Made by a program: the position numbers and the translations under genes
Notes under the pieces: generated by a model
Databases searched by the model: none
The model's input: only the letters and a program-made list of their open reading frames with translations
What the model was told of the DNA's origin: nothing
Assembly (NCBI RefSeq): GCF_000355805.1
Contig: NZ_CM001837.1
Span: 2,779,868 to 2,843,867 of the forward strand
Length of the DNA stretch: 64,000 bases
Source of the DNA: Dokdonia sp. PRO95
GTDB lineage: Bacteria; Bacteroidota; Bacteroidia; Flavobacteriales; Flavobacteriaceae
Direction: 5' to 3'
In this document: piece after piece, positions 47,501 through 57,143 of the stretch
Numbering within the stretch: position 1 is the stretch's first letter
Layout of the letters: every line of letters begins with the position of its first letter

Positions 47501-48499
47501 ATGACTAAAAGTATATTATTAAAAAGTAGACCAGAAGGAACACCATCTGTATCAAATTTTGAATTTGTTACAGACGAAAAAAGCTTATCTGCTGGTTCTG
47601 GTGAAATCTTAGTAGAAGCAGCATATGTTTCTGTAGATCCTTATTTAAGAGGTAGAATGAGTGATGCTAAGTCATACATTGAACCTTTTGAAATAGGTAA
47701 ACCTATTCATTCTGGTGTAGTTGCAAAAGTAATAGCATCTAATAATGATGCTTTTAAGGAAGGTGATTATGTTTCTGGAATGCTAGATTGGGCAACTGCT
47801 CAAGTGCATACTGGAGAAGGACTGCTTAAAGTAGATCCGTCAAAAGCATCATTAAGTGCATACTTAGGTATTTTAGGAATGACTGGACTTACAGCCTTTC
47901 TAGGTTTACACGAGATAGGAAAACCCGTAGCTGGAGAAACGCTCGTAGTTTCTGGTGCGGCTGGTGCTGTAGGTAGCGTTGTAGGACAGATTGGAAAAAT
48001 CTTAGGACTACGCGTAGTAGGAATTGCTGGAACTGATGAGAAGGTAGCAATGCTTAAAGACAAATTTGGCTTTGATGCAGCTATCAACTACAACACTACA
48101 GATGATATGGCGGCGGCAATAAAAACTGCAGCGCCAGATGGTGTAGATGTTTACTTTGATAATGTAGGTGGTCCTATATCTGACGCAGTGCTCGTAAATA
48201 TAAATCGTTTTGCAAGAATGATTATTTGTGGAGCAATCTCTGTGTATAATAATACAGAAATACCAATGAGTATGAGTGTACAGCCGTTTTTAGTTAAAAA
48301 TAGCGCACTAATGCAAGGCTTTATTGTTTCAAATTATGCAGAGAAATTTCCCGAGGCTATGAAGCAACTGGCTACTTGGTTATCTGAAGGTAAACTGACT
48401 TACACGGAAACTGTAGTAGAAGGTTTTGAAAATATCCCAACAGCTTTTCTTGATTTATTTGAAGGTAAAAACAAAGGGAAAATGGTCGTAAAGATCTAA
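47501..48499 (+). CDS. Zinc-free NADP-dependent medium-chain reductase (CurA/LTB4DH-like)
   Basis: This 332-residue enzyme has VDPYLRGRMSD near residue 48, the nucleotide motif SGAAGAVGSVVGQIGK and FDNVGGPISDAVL, all typical of the CurA/leukotriene B4 12-hydroxydehydrogenase group. It lacks the zinc ligands of alcohol dehydrogenases. Such enzymes reduce double bonds of alpha,beta-unsaturated carbonyls. It lies 13 bases after the nitroreductase. Confidence 0.9.
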   Translation: MTKSILLKSRPEGTPSVSNFEFVTDEKSLSAGSGEILVEAAYVSVDPYLRGRMSDAKSYIEPFEIGKPIHSGVVAKVIASNNDAFKEGDYVSGMLDWATAQVHTGEGLLKVDPSKASLSAYLGILGMTGLTAFLGLHEIGKPVAGETLVVSGAAGAVGSVVGQIGKILGLRVVGIAGTDEKVAMLKDKFGFDAAINYNTTDDMAAAIKTAAPDGVDVYFDNVGGPISDAVLVNINRFARMIICGAISVYNNTEIPMSMSVQPFLVKNSALMQGFIVSNYAEKFPEAMKQLATWLSEGKLTYTETVVEGFENIPTAFLDLFEGKNKGKMVVKI

Positions 48500-48527
48500 G
48501 GATTATTGAAAGAAAAAGAAAAGTACG

Positions 48528-49688
48528 ATGAACAATTTTGAATTTAAGAATCCGACTAAAGTCATCTTTGGAAAGGATACGATTGAAAAGCTAAGTGAAG
48601 AGATTCCTGCAGATGCTAAGGTGCTATTATTATATGGTGGTGGAAGTATCAAGAAGAATGGAATTTACGACCAAGTAAAAACAGCGCTATCAGATGTAGA
48701 TGTTACTGAGTTTGGAGGTATTCCTGCAAATCCTGAGTATGCAATACTTATGGAAGCGTTAGAGGTAATTAAAGACAAAGAAATTACATATTTACTTGCT
48801 GTGGGTGGTGGTTCTGTAATTGACGGAACAAAGTTTTTATCTGCAGCAGCTCTTTATGATGGAGATACGCCATGGGATATTCTTACACAGAATATTAAAA
48901 CTGAGAAAGGAATGCCTTTTGGAACGGTATTAACACTACCAGCTACAGGATCTGAGATGAACTCAGGATCTGTAATTACGAGAAAGGAAACGCAAGAAAA
49001 GCTTGCTATGGGAGGTCCAGGATTATTTCCAGTATTTTCGATCTTAGATCCGCAGGTTATTACTTCTATTCCAGAACGCCAGCTAGCAAATGGTCTTACA
49101 GACGCATTTACTCATGTTCTTGAGCAATATATGACGTACCCTATAGGTGCGCGTTTACAAGATCGTTTTGCCGAGAGTATCTTACAAACACTTATCGAGG
49201 TAGCTCCTAATGTTATTAAAGACCCAACAGATTACAAAGCCGCAGCAGATTTTATGTGGAGTTGTACTATGGCTCTTAATGGATTAATCCAAAAAGGAGT
49301 TCCTACGGACTGGGCGGTACATGCCATTGGTCATGAACTTACAGCAATGTTTGGTATAGATCACGCACGTACGCTAGCAGTTATTGCTCCTAGTCACTAT
49401 AAATTCAATTTTGAAGCTAAGAAAGAGAAACTGGCTCAATATGCAGAACGTGTATGGAACGTAACGGATGGTAGTGTAGATGATAAAGCCTATGCTGCTA
49501 TTGAAAAGACGGAGGCTTTCTTCAAAGAATTAGGAATAGATACGAAGCTCTCAGATTACACAGAAGATTACAAAGGAACTGCTGAGAAAATTTCTAAGCG
49601 ATTTACAGATCGTGGCTGGGAAGGTCTAGGAGAACACCAATCATTAACTCCTGATAATGTAGAGAAAATAGTCAAAATGGCTTACTAA
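48528..49688 (+). CDS. Iron-containing alcohol dehydrogenase (YqhD/butanol dehydrogenase-like)
   Basis: This 386-residue enzyme has the NAD(P) loop LLLYGGGSIKKNGIYDQV, GGGSVIDGTKF and metal-ligand region FTHVLEQYMTYP and HAIGHELTAMFGIDHARTLA. It probably reduces aldehydes with NADPH. It follows the zinc-free reductase by 28 bases and fits a reactive-aldehyde detoxification run. Confidence 0.92.
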   Translation: MNNFEFKNPTKVIFGKDTIEKLSEEIPADAKVLLLYGGGSIKKNGIYDQVKTALSDVDVTEFGGIPANPEYAILMEALEVIKDKEITYLLAVGGGSVIDGTKFLSAAALYDGDTPWDILTQNIKTEKGMPFGTVLTLPATGSEMNSGSVITRKETQEKLAMGGPGLFPVFSILDPQVITSIPERQLANGLTDAFTHVLEQYMTYPIGARLQDRFAESILQTLIEVAPNVIKDPTDYKAAADFMWSCTMALNGLIQKGVPTDWAVHAIGHELTAMFGIDHARTLAVIAPSHYKFNFEAKKEKLAQYAERVWNVTDGSVDDKAYAAIEKTEAFFKELGIDTKLSDYTEDYKGTAEKISKRFTDRGWEGLGEHQSLTPDNVEKIVKMAY

Positions 49689-49696
49689 TAACAATT

Positions 49697-50503
49697 ATGA
49701 AAATTATCCAATCACTAGCACTTGTGCTTACTATTATTACAGCAACAAGCTGTAAAGAATCAAACACAAAAACAACTTCTGAAAAAGTTTCGGAAGTAAC
49801 AACAGAAACCAAAAAAGAAAAAGAAATGAACGTTTTATTTGTATTAACATCACACGACCAACTAGGAGACACTGGAAAGAAAACAGGATTTTGGGTAGAA
49901 GAATTTGCTGCGCCATATTATTCGTTACTTGACAAAGGTGTAAACATCACAATCGCAACTCCAAAGGGAGGAGCTGCACCTATAGATCCAAGTAGTGACT
50001 CTCCAGACGCTGCAACAGAAGCTACAGAGCGTTTTGACAAAGATGAAACTGCAAAAAACCTTATCGCAAACACAAAAGTGCTTGCAGATATGAATGCAGA
50101 TGATTTTGACGCTGTATTTTACCCAGGAGGTCATGGACCATTATGGGATCTTGCAAATGATGATAAGTCTATCGCACTTATTGAAAAATTTAATAGTCAA
50201 GATAAGCCAGTAGCTTTTGTATGTCACGCTCCAGCTGCATTGAAAGGTGTAAAAGGAACTGATGGAAACCCATTAGTACAAGGAAGAAAAGTAACAGGAT
50301 TTACTAATACTGAAGAAGAAGCTGTACAACTTACTGAGGTAGTACCTTTCTTAGTAGAAGACATGCTTACTAAAAACGGTGGTATCTATTCTAAAAAAGA
50401 AGATTGGGCTGCATATGCAATCCAAGATGGAAACCTTATTACAGGTCAAAACCCAGCTTCGTCAGAACTAGTTGCAGATAAATTATTAGAAAGTATCAAG
50501 TAA
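49697..50503 (+). CDS. Lipoprotein DJ-1/PfpI (Hsp31-like glyoxalase) family protein
   Basis: This 268-residue protein has a lipobox (ITATSC) and a charged linker, then an Hsp31-type DJ-1/PfpI domain. The catalytic Cys is in VCHAPAAL and the Glu in WVEEFAAPYY. PGGHGPLWDL is the family oxyanion loop. Related enzymes detoxify methylglyoxal to lactate without glutathione. Export as a lipoprotein is less usual. An internal ATG at residue 44 could give a cytoplasmic form. It closes the redox run and is followed by a terminator. Confidence 0.87.
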   Translation: MKIIQSLALVLTIITATSCKESNTKTTSEKVSEVTTETKKEKEMNVLFVLTSHDQLGDTGKKTGFWVEEFAAPYYSLLDKGVNITIATPKGGAAPIDPSSDSPDAATEATERFDKDETAKNLIANTKVLADMNADDFDAVFYPGGHGPLWDLANDDKSIALIEKFNSQDKPVAFVCHAPAALKGVKGTDGNPLVQGRKVTGFTNTEEEAVQLTEVVPFLVEDMLTKNGGIYSKKEDWAAYAIQDGNLITGQNPASSELVADKLLESIK

Positions 50504-50523
50504 TTGATGTAATTATTACAAGT

Positions 50524-50553
50524 AAAAAGGTTGCCATTTGGCAACCTTTTTTT
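50524..50553 (+). terminator. Terminator of the TetR/redox operon
   Basis: AAAAAGGTTGCC (50524-50535) pairs with GGCAACCTTTTT (50540-50551) over a four-base loop and a T-tract follows. It separates the SDR gene from the operon. Confidence 0.92.
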
Positions 50554-50601
50554 ATGGAATCAAGTGTGGTATTCTTTAGTCTAATTTATTTTGATAAGTC
50601 A

Positions 50602-50617
50602 CGCTTTCGCGAAAGCG
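50602..50617. repeat. 16-bp palindrome copy 8, intergenic
   Basis: Perfect CGCTTTCGCGAAAGCG followed by TAAAAAG, the same right flank as copies 3 and 5. Confidence 0.9.
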
Positions 50618-50781
50618 TAAAAAGCTATAAATGACATTAAAATTATAAATGTTAGTGAAATTAACATCTAGCCCGTAGGTTGACTACAATGCGTTAAAAC
50701 ACTCTTATTGCCTTCTTAAAATACAACTAAGACCTATGGTAAAGCTGCAAAGTCCACTTAACTTTATAAAAAAACAAAATT

Positions 50782-51522
50782 ATGGAACTTACAAATAAGA
50801 CAATAATCATTACAGGAGCATCAAGTGGTATAGGAGAAGCAACCGCACACAAACTAGCATCACACGGGGCTAATGTGGTATTAATGGCTCGTAGTGAAGA
50901 TAAATTAAAAGAGTTACAAAAAGCAATCTCAGATAAGGGAGGTAAGGCAATAGTAGCAACAGGAGATGTAACAAGCAAGGATGACTTTGATAAAGGTGTT
51001 GAGGCAGCGATAAAGGAATATGGTCAGATAGATGCGCTTATAAATAACGCAGGATTAATGCCGCTATCATTTATAGAAAAACTCAAAACAGATGAGTGGA
51101 TGCAAATGGTAGATGTAAATATTAAAGGAGTATTAAATGGAGTTGCAGCCGTTCTACCAGAACTGAAAAAAAATAAAGGAGGACATATTATCAATATATC
51201 TTCAATGGCAGCACATCGCTATTTTCCTGGTGGAGCTGTGTACTGCGCCACAAAAAGCGCTGTAAAAATGTTTTCTGAAGGATTACGCCAAGAGCTAGCT
51301 CCAGAATATGGAATTAACGTAACATCTATTGAGCCAGGTGCCGTAAGTACAAGCCTTACTGAAACAATCACAGACGAGGACGTTAAAGAAATGATGGAAG
51401 GAATGCAAGAAATGACAACATTAGAATCTGAAGATATTGCTAATGCAATTTATTACTCATTAAGCCAGCCAGCACGTGTAAATATTAATGATGTTTATAT
51501 CGTACCAAGTGAGCAAAAGTAA
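50782..51522 (+). CDS. Short-chain dehydrogenase/reductase
   Basis: This 246-residue classical SDR has the Rossmann motif TGASSGIGEAT at residues 11-21, NNAG and the catalytic Tyr/Lys pair in YCATKSAVK (Y-x3-K). The preceding Ser is in NISSMA. It is a single gene behind the terminator at 50524 and acts probably as an NADPH-linked carbonyl reductase. It may share the detoxification theme. Confidence 0.92.
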   Translation: MELTNKTIIITGASSGIGEATAHKLASHGANVVLMARSEDKLKELQKAISDKGGKAIVATGDVTSKDDFDKGVEAAIKEYGQIDALINNAGLMPLSFIEKLKTDEWMQMVDVNIKGVLNGVAAVLPELKKNKGGHIINISSMAAHRYFPGGAVYCATKSAVKMFSEGLRQELAPEYGINVTSIEPGAVSTSLTETITDEDVKEMMEGMQEMTTLESEDIANAIYYSLSQPARVNINDVYIVPSEQK

Positions 51523-51553
51523 GCTCAGGTAATTATAACAATGCAAATAATAT

Positions 51554-51584
51554 AGGGTATGCTTTCGCAAAAGCATACCCTTTT
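51554..51584. terminator. Bidirectional terminator carrying a degenerate palindrome copy
   Basis: AGGGTATGCTTT (51554-51565) pairs with AAAGCATACCCT (51570-51581) with a T-tract after it. The core ATGCTTTCGCAAAAGCAT is a two-to-three base variant of the dispersed palindrome, here built into a working hairpin between convergent genes. Confidence 0.85.
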
Positions 51585-51587
51585 ATT

Positions 51588-53615
51588 TTACCAAATTTCT
51601 ATGCGCTCCTCCTCTTTCTTAAAGTTTTCTTGTCCTTCTACTACATCAAAGGCTTCATAAAAAGGTGTAAAGTTCATTAATGGACCGTTTACACGCCACA
51701 TAGGTGGTGAGTGTGGGTCTGTAGCCACATAATTACGCAAGTATTCATCTCTTGTCTTTACTCGCCAAATACGAGCTACAGACATAAAAAATCTTTGATT
51801 AGGCGTGTAACCGCCTATGGAGATCGTATCTTTTCCTTGCTCAGTCATTTTAAAGGCATCATAAGCAATTGCGATTCCGCCATTATCTGCGGTGTTCTCA
51901 CCTACTGTGAGTGCTCCTTTAAGGTGCACACTATCTAAAACGGTAAAAGAATCATACTGCTCGATAATTTGCTGCGTCTTTGCCTTAAATTTTTTGTAGT
52001 CATCATCTGTCCACCAGTTAGTCACATTACCGTCTTTGTCATACTGCGCTCCTTGATCATCAAAAGCATGTGTAAACTCATGACCTATTACCATACCTAT
52101 ACCTCCATAATTTACAGCATCGTCTGCATAAAGATCAAAATAAGGCGGCTGTAATATTCCTGCAGGAAACACTATTTCATTAAGAGATGGGTTATAATAT
52201 GCTGTAACTGTAGATGGTGTTGTACCCCATTCATCACGATTAGGCGCTTTGTTTAATTGTTTAAGTTCGTAGTTGTAACTGTCTTTACGTAAAGCTACTA
52301 CGTTTTCAAAAAACTGCCCTCTGTCAATTGACACATCATACTCGCGCCATACATCTGGATACCCTATTTTTTTATTGATAGTATACAGCTTTTCTTTAGC
52401 TTTTACTTTAGTACTATCACTCATCCATGCTAGGTTTTCAATGCGAACTTCTAGTGCGCTCTGAAAATTATTTACAAGTTCCAGCGCTCTCTTTTTTGCA
52501 TCCTCATTGAAGTAACGCTTGACATACAGCTGCCCTAATGCAAATCCTATTTGCCTGTCTACATTACGTACCATGCGTTTAGATCGAGATTGTTGCTCAG
52601 ACTGTCCAGAAATAACCTTAGTGTAGGCAAATGCAGCATCTTGAAATGGAGTGCTTAAGATATTATCATGACTACTTATAGAATGTGCTTTTAGATATAC
52701 TTTCCACTGCGCTAGTGGCACACTTGATAACATGCTATTCAATGCATCATAATATGCGGGCTGTCTAACGTCAAGAGAGTCTACATTTGCTCCTAAGTTC
52801 TCTAGCATTTTTGGCCAACCTATAGCAGGTTGTTTAGCCGCTAGATCTTCAACTGAAAACTTATTGTAGTTGTCCTTTATGACTCTGCGCTCGATACGTG
52901 TTTTATGAGCGCTAGCAAGTTGTTGTTCTATGCTGTATACTGTTTCCGCTTTCGCGAAAGCGTTATCCTCACCCACTAATTCAAATATGGTAGCTATGTA
53001 CTTTTTATAGGCCTCTTGAATTGCTTTTGACGAGCCATCTTCATTGAAGTAGTAATCACGGTCAGGTAATCCTAAACCAGTCTGACCAACATGCAGAATG
53101 TTTACAGTGCTATTTTTTTGATCTGGAGATATGTAAGGAGCTATTACCGAATAATCTCCGCTCATGATTTGATTGCTCACAAAGCCCATCATCTCTGAAA
53201 CATTATTAATGGATTCAATTCGATTGAGAATGGGCTTCATAGGTTCAATCCCTCGTTTATCAATACTTAAAGTATCCATACCTGACGCATAAAAATCACC
53301 TACAAGTTGTTCTACAGAACCTTTGATATGTGTTTCTGTTGAGACTTCTTCTAAGATATTCTTTAATAACTCTTGCTGCGGAATGTTTAAAAATCTATAC
53401 GCTCCTACTCCTACTTGATCATCTGCAATAACAGCATTATCATACCACGTTTTATTGACGTGATTGTAGAAGTTATCTCCAGGTGCAATGGAGGTATCTA
53501 TACCGTCAAAGGCAATAGCTTTCTGTTTTTGCTGAGCGATATCTTCATTTCCACTTTTAGTATCACATGAAATCACTAAAACAGCTATGGCTGCTGAGTA
53601 AACAAGATTTTTCAT
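51588..53615 (-). CDS. M13-family zinc metallopeptidase (PepO-like) lipoprotein
   Basis: This 675-residue lipoprotein (VLVISC) has the peptidase M13 N- and C-terminal domains. The zinc site is HEFTH (His512 and His516) with third ligand Glu573 in GENTADNGG; NAYYNPSLNEIVFPAGILQ-type sequence lies before it (TAYYNPSLNEIVFPAG). The family cleaves oligopeptides. It is expected in the periplasm or at the outer membrane. Palindrome copy 9 encodes AFAKA near residue 220. Confidence 0.94.
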   Translation of the reverse strand: MKNLVYSAAIAVLVISCDTKSGNEDIAQQKQKAIAFDGIDTSIAPGDNFYNHVNKTWYDNAVIADDQVGVGAYRFLNIPQQELLKNILEEVSTETHIKGSVEQLVGDFYASGMDTLSIDKRGIEPMKPILNRIESINNVSEMMGFVSNQIMSGDYSVIAPYISPDQKNSTVNILHVGQTGLGLPDRDYYFNEDGSSKAIQEAYKKYIATIFELVGEDNAFAKAETVYSIEQQLASAHKTRIERRVIKDNYNKFSVEDLAAKQPAIGWPKMLENLGANVDSLDVRQPAYYDALNSMLSSVPLAQWKVYLKAHSISSHDNILSTPFQDAAFAYTKVISGQSEQQSRSKRMVRNVDRQIGFALGQLYVKRYFNEDAKKRALELVNNFQSALEVRIENLAWMSDSTKVKAKEKLYTINKKIGYPDVWREYDVSIDRGQFFENVVALRKDSYNYELKQLNKAPNRDEWGTTPSTVTAYYNPSLNEIVFPAGILQPPYFDLYADDAVNYGGIGMVIGHEFTHAFDDQGAQYDKDGNVTNWWTDDDYKKFKAKTQQIIEQYDSFTVLDSVHLKGALTVGENTADNGGIAIAYDAFKMTEQGKDTISIGGYTPNQRFFMSVARIWRVKTRDEYLRNYVATDPHSPPMWRVNGPLMNFTPFYEAFDVVEGQENFKKEEERIEIW
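52947..52962. repeat. 16-bp palindrome copy 9, inside the M13 peptidase gene
   Basis: Perfect CGCTTTCGCGAAAGCG read on the minus strand as Ala-Phe-Ala-Lys-Ala (EDNAFAKAETV). Confidence 0.9.
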
Positions 53616-53640
53616 AAGGTTATTATTAAATAGATTTAAA

Positions 53641-54210
53641 TTATTCTTCCCATCCCCAAGGTGCGTCTGGAGTTTCTATAGGATTTGTGAGATCCATTAC
53701 GACTGTAAACAAACGATCTGTACCTAGTCTTCTTAAGTTATATGTAAATGATGTTTCATCTACGGTAATCCACCACACATTAGTCGCTGCTCCGGGAATC
53801 ATTTGCTGTGTGTGGACATCTGCAGGAAAAAATTGAATATTTGCTTTTCCAGCGTTACTGGCTGTACCACCATAAAAGTTAATTTCATCCTCGCTGCCAT
53901 CTTCGTGGCGGTGGTCATGTTTTAGAGAGATAATTCCGTCATTAATAGTAAGTATCCACGTACGTGACTTATCATCACCTACAAAAAACGGGATTCTAAT
54001 CTCGTTTTCACTGCAAGAACGTACATGCATAGTGAGTTGTTTACCACCAAAAGCCTTATCTTCTTTAGGTTGTTTAAGTACTCCTTGGTATGCTTTACCA
54101 CAATGCGCCTTGAGCGTATTCCAAAATTGTTGAGAAGGTAATTCTGTTTGTGAAGTGGCAGAAACTGAAATTAAACCGATTACGAGAAGAAAAAGAAGAT
54201 TTTTTATCAT
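53641..54210 (-). CDS. Secreted protein of unknown function
   Basis: This 189-residue protein has a signal peptide (MIKNLLFLLVIGLISVSATS). Two Cys residues (AHCGKAY and VRSCSEN) may form a disulfide. A His/Asp-rich patch (KHDHRHEDGSEDE) and RTWILTI strands suggest a small beta-barrel. I recognise no named family. I use ATG at 54210; the TTG at 54216 only adds two residues. It lies 25 bases upstream of the peptidase gene on the same strand, so they may be cotranscribed. Confidence 0.72.
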   Translation of the reverse strand: MIKNLLFLLVIGLISVSATSQTELPSQQFWNTLKAHCGKAYQGVLKQPKEDKAFGGKQLTMHVRSCSENEIRIPFFVGDDKSRTWILTINDGIISLKHDHRHEDGSEDEINFYGGTASNAGKANIQFFPADVHTQQMIPGAATNVWWITVDETSFTYNLRRLGTDRLFTVVMDLTNPIETPDAPWGWEE

Positions 54211-54478
54211 TCTCAAATGTAATTAAATTAAGTAAAGTGTAGATATTTAATATTTTAGGGCCACTGTAAAAATTTTTATATCAGCACTTTATAAATTTAA
54301 AATCTGAGGTTTTGATAAATATGTGTATTACGTCTGATATAATGAGATATTCATCATATTATATAAGGAATTCCTCTGATACTAAGAAGCATATTCTTAC
54401 ATTAAACAATGTGTGTTATGCGTATCTTGTGCGCGATGTAGAATCCCAAATCAACACATTGAATTTTAAGATTACACT

Positions 54479-56119
54479 ATGAACTACAAAAATCACCTAT
54501 TCGCATTAGCTTGCACCATACTCGGTAATTTAACGTTAACTGGGCAAGTTGGAATAGGTACTACCTCTCCAGACGCATCAAGTATGCTCGATATCACTTC
54601 CGCAGAAGCAGGTATTCTCATTCCAAGAATGACAGAAACAGAAAAAGAGGACATCGATTCTCCAGTAAAAGGACTATTAGTTTTTCAAGATGATGGAAAT
54701 GAGGGTTTTTGGTATTTTGATGGTACTATATGGGTGCCTATTGATAACAAAGGAGAGTTTGTAAGCATAGGAGGAGTTATAAGAAATACCACAAATAGAA
54801 AGGTTGACGACTTTGTAGTAGGAAGTACTTCTCTTCAAAATATAGCTGGAGGCGATGATGATAGACGTTTGTTTTTTGACAAAAGTAGAGGAGCCTTTAG
54901 AGCTGGATATAATGATGATGACTCATGGGATGATGCAAACCGAGGAAATTACAGCGTCGCACTAGGCTTTAATAGCGTAGCTAGTGGAACGTTTTCTACA
55001 AACATAGGTCGTGGTGGTGATACTTCTGGAGATTATGCAGTCTCAATAGGGCGTGAAAATAAAGTGTCTGGTGCGAATGCTACTAGCTTTGGGTACATTA
55101 ACGAATCCTCAGCTGCTTATGCAACAACTTTTGGTAGGGCAAATGTTGCAAGTGGCGAGTATGCAATGGCTGGTGTTCTTGCCAGTAAAGCCACAGGACT
55201 GCACTCTGTAGCTCTTGGAAATACAAGTACCGCTTCTGGTGAAAATTCATTTGCTCTGGGACGTCTCAATCAAGCTTCAGGACTTAATAGTATAGCTTTT
55301 GGATTTACGAATGTTGCAGATAAGGAAGGAGCTATTGCCATGGGAAATGTTAATAGAGCTACTGGTGATCGTAGTGTTGCTTTAGGTAATAACTTGCTTG
55401 CGCGTTCTTATAGTGAAGTTGCCGTTGGTTTATACAACACAGATTATACACCTGCATCCACATCATTAACCGTAGGTGAAGATCGAATTTTTAGTGTAGG
55501 AAATGGTTTTAGAACTGGTGGTGTAACAACGTTCAATAATGCACTAACCATCTTAAAAAATGGTCATGTAGGTATAGGCACAGATACTCCAGGAGAAGCC
55601 TTGGAAATTCATGGTGATGATAACTTTAGTGGTGATGCAGATTTTGATGCTCACAGCTATGGTACTAACATTACTTCATTTCACATCCGTAGTGCTTTTG
55701 GGACACAAAACAATCCACAAGCCGTTTCTGGTAAGGCTAATGCAAATTACTATAACATGGAAGCTCAAGGATATGATGGTACTGCATACAGAAATGCATC
55801 TGCTATTAGAATGGGGTCTATGGCAAATAATCGTACTGGAGCCTCAGACATGCCAGGACGTATTGACTTTCACACTTCAACAGATGGCACTATTGACAAC
55901 AAATTGAGAATGCGTCTTGATGACAATGGAAATGTTGGGATAAATACTGGAAACGCTGTTCTTACTGAAAAACTAGAAGTTAACGGTAAGATTAAAGCGG
56001 TGGATGTTAACTTTTCTGGGTTGCCTATATTTGAAGATGATGCTACTGCAGGAACAGGTGGACTTACTCAAGGTGATATGTACAGAACAGCCGGAGGAGC
56101 TTTAAGAATTAAGCTATAG
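54479..56119 (+). CDS. Surface protein with YadA-type head repeats
   Basis: This 546-residue protein has a signal peptide (HLFALACTILGNLTLTG), then QVGIGTTSPDASSMLDITS and a GLLVFQDDGNEGFWYFDGTIW module common in Bacteroidetes surface proteins. About residues 155-310 are short head-type repeats: SVALGFNSVASGTFS, HSVALGNTSTASGENSFALG, RSVALGNNLLA. These match the left-handed beta-roll of trimeric autotransporter heads. The C-terminus has NVGINTGNAVLTEKLEVNG. No membrane anchor is visible, so attachment is unclear. It shares its N-terminal motif with the trio at 43088-45011. Confidence 0.85.
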   Translation: MNYKNHLFALACTILGNLTLTGQVGIGTTSPDASSMLDITSAEAGILIPRMTETEKEDIDSPVKGLLVFQDDGNEGFWYFDGTIWVPIDNKGEFVSIGGVIRNTTNRKVDDFVVGSTSLQNIAGGDDDRRLFFDKSRGAFRAGYNDDDSWDDANRGNYSVALGFNSVASGTFSTNIGRGGDTSGDYAVSIGRENKVSGANATSFGYINESSAAYATTFGRANVASGEYAMAGVLASKATGLHSVALGNTSTASGENSFALGRLNQASGLNSIAFGFTNVADKEGAIAMGNVNRATGDRSVALGNNLLARSYSEVAVGLYNTDYTPASTSLTVGEDRIFSVGNGFRTGGVTTFNNALTILKNGHVGIGTDTPGEALEIHGDDNFSGDADFDAHSYGTNITSFHIRSAFGTQNNPQAVSGKANANYYNMEAQGYDGTAYRNASAIRMGSMANNRTGASDMPGRIDFHTSTDGTIDNKLRMRLDDNGNVGINTGNAVLTEKLEVNGKIKAVDVNFSGLPIFEDDATAGTGGLTQGDMYRTAGGALRIKL

Positions 56120-56214
56120 ATTACTGTTGTTTTCCTGATTCTTATTAAAAACTCTTTAAATCAACAAGTGCTCCATGTTGACTGGATAGCTGATTCTGTT
56201 TAAATGAAAGTCTT

Positions 56215-57048
56215 CTATTTCTTACTCCTAAACCAGTTAAACTCTGTACTCTTAATAACGTAACCTAATCTTATGATACTACTTGATTGCTGGTAATCAA
56301 GTAATGATTCTGCTTGACCTAAATACCACTCAAGCATGATGTATTGGTTAAGTTTACTTGTTTTAAAAGGATTATAATATAATCTAGAGCGCACCACGCC
56401 TCTACCATCAAAACCTAGTCCCTTGCGTAGCATAAGATTTAATGTGAGCTTATCATGTTTAATCTCATGGTTAATGTGTACTTCCCCTACTCCTACATAA
56501 TCTAAAAGATCTTCATTACTTTCTTGGTAACCAAAAGGCAGCCAAAGCTCAAATCGTGCTGTAGTATTTTTAAAAAGAGGTGTTGTGTATCCAGCGGTAA
56601 TACGATTCCAACTACGAGAAGATATACTGTCTCTGCCGTTAGATTCATGCTCAAATTCAAGTGAGGCTATACCTCTCAATTGATTGTCCTTATTAAAAAT
56701 GGCTTTACCTATAGCGATAGACGGATTAAAATTTACATCTCTAAATGGTAATGACTCTTTATAAATATTCCAGAATGCCTTTTGTGTATAAGTCAAATAC
56801 AAATAGGACTCAAACGGAAGTAAGTCCCTTGAGATAATCTGTTTGAAACTTACTTGAAATTTGGCATCTGCGCTATTGCGATCTATATCTCTGTTTGTAG
56901 GTAAGCCCGTAACAAAGTAATTGTCTTGGTAACTAGAGAATGAAGGCAAGTCTTGTAAAGAATCATTAAACTTCTCACGAGTTATTTGCTGGCCTAAAGC
57001 AACGCTGCAAGACAGAGTCAGAACAAATATAAATAGTTGTTTTATCAT
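56215..57048 (-). CDS. pldA: Outer-membrane phospholipase A (OMPLA family)
   Basis: This 277-residue beta-barrel enzyme hydrolyses phospholipids in the outer membrane. Its catalytic set is complete and correctly spaced: His134 and Ser136 in HESNG and Asn148 in SRSWNR, the same H, H+2, H+14 pattern as E. coli OMPLA. A signal peptide (MIKQLFIFVLTLSCSVALG) supports the ATG at 57048. A longer frame from 57093 is rejected. Confidence 0.9.
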   Translation of the reverse strand: MIKQLFIFVLTLSCSVALGQQITREKFNDSLQDLPSFSSYQDNYFVTGLPTNRDIDRNSADAKFQVSFKQIISRDLLPFESYLYLTYTQKAFWNIYKESLPFRDVNFNPSIAIGKAIFNKDNQLRGIASLEFEHESNGRDSISSRSWNRITAGYTTPLFKNTTARFELWLPFGYQESNEDLLDYVGVGEVHINHEIKHDKLTLNLMLRKGLGFDGRGVVRSRLYYNPFKTSKLNQYIMLEWYLGQAESLLDYQQSSSIIRLGYVIKSTEFNWFRSKK

Positions 57049-57143
57049 CAGTTTAAGATATGAAATTACTAATACAATGCTGAGCCATTGCAATGAAAAC
57101 TTAAACTAACTAAAAGAAAACGACAGCTTCTTGTGTTTAGAGC

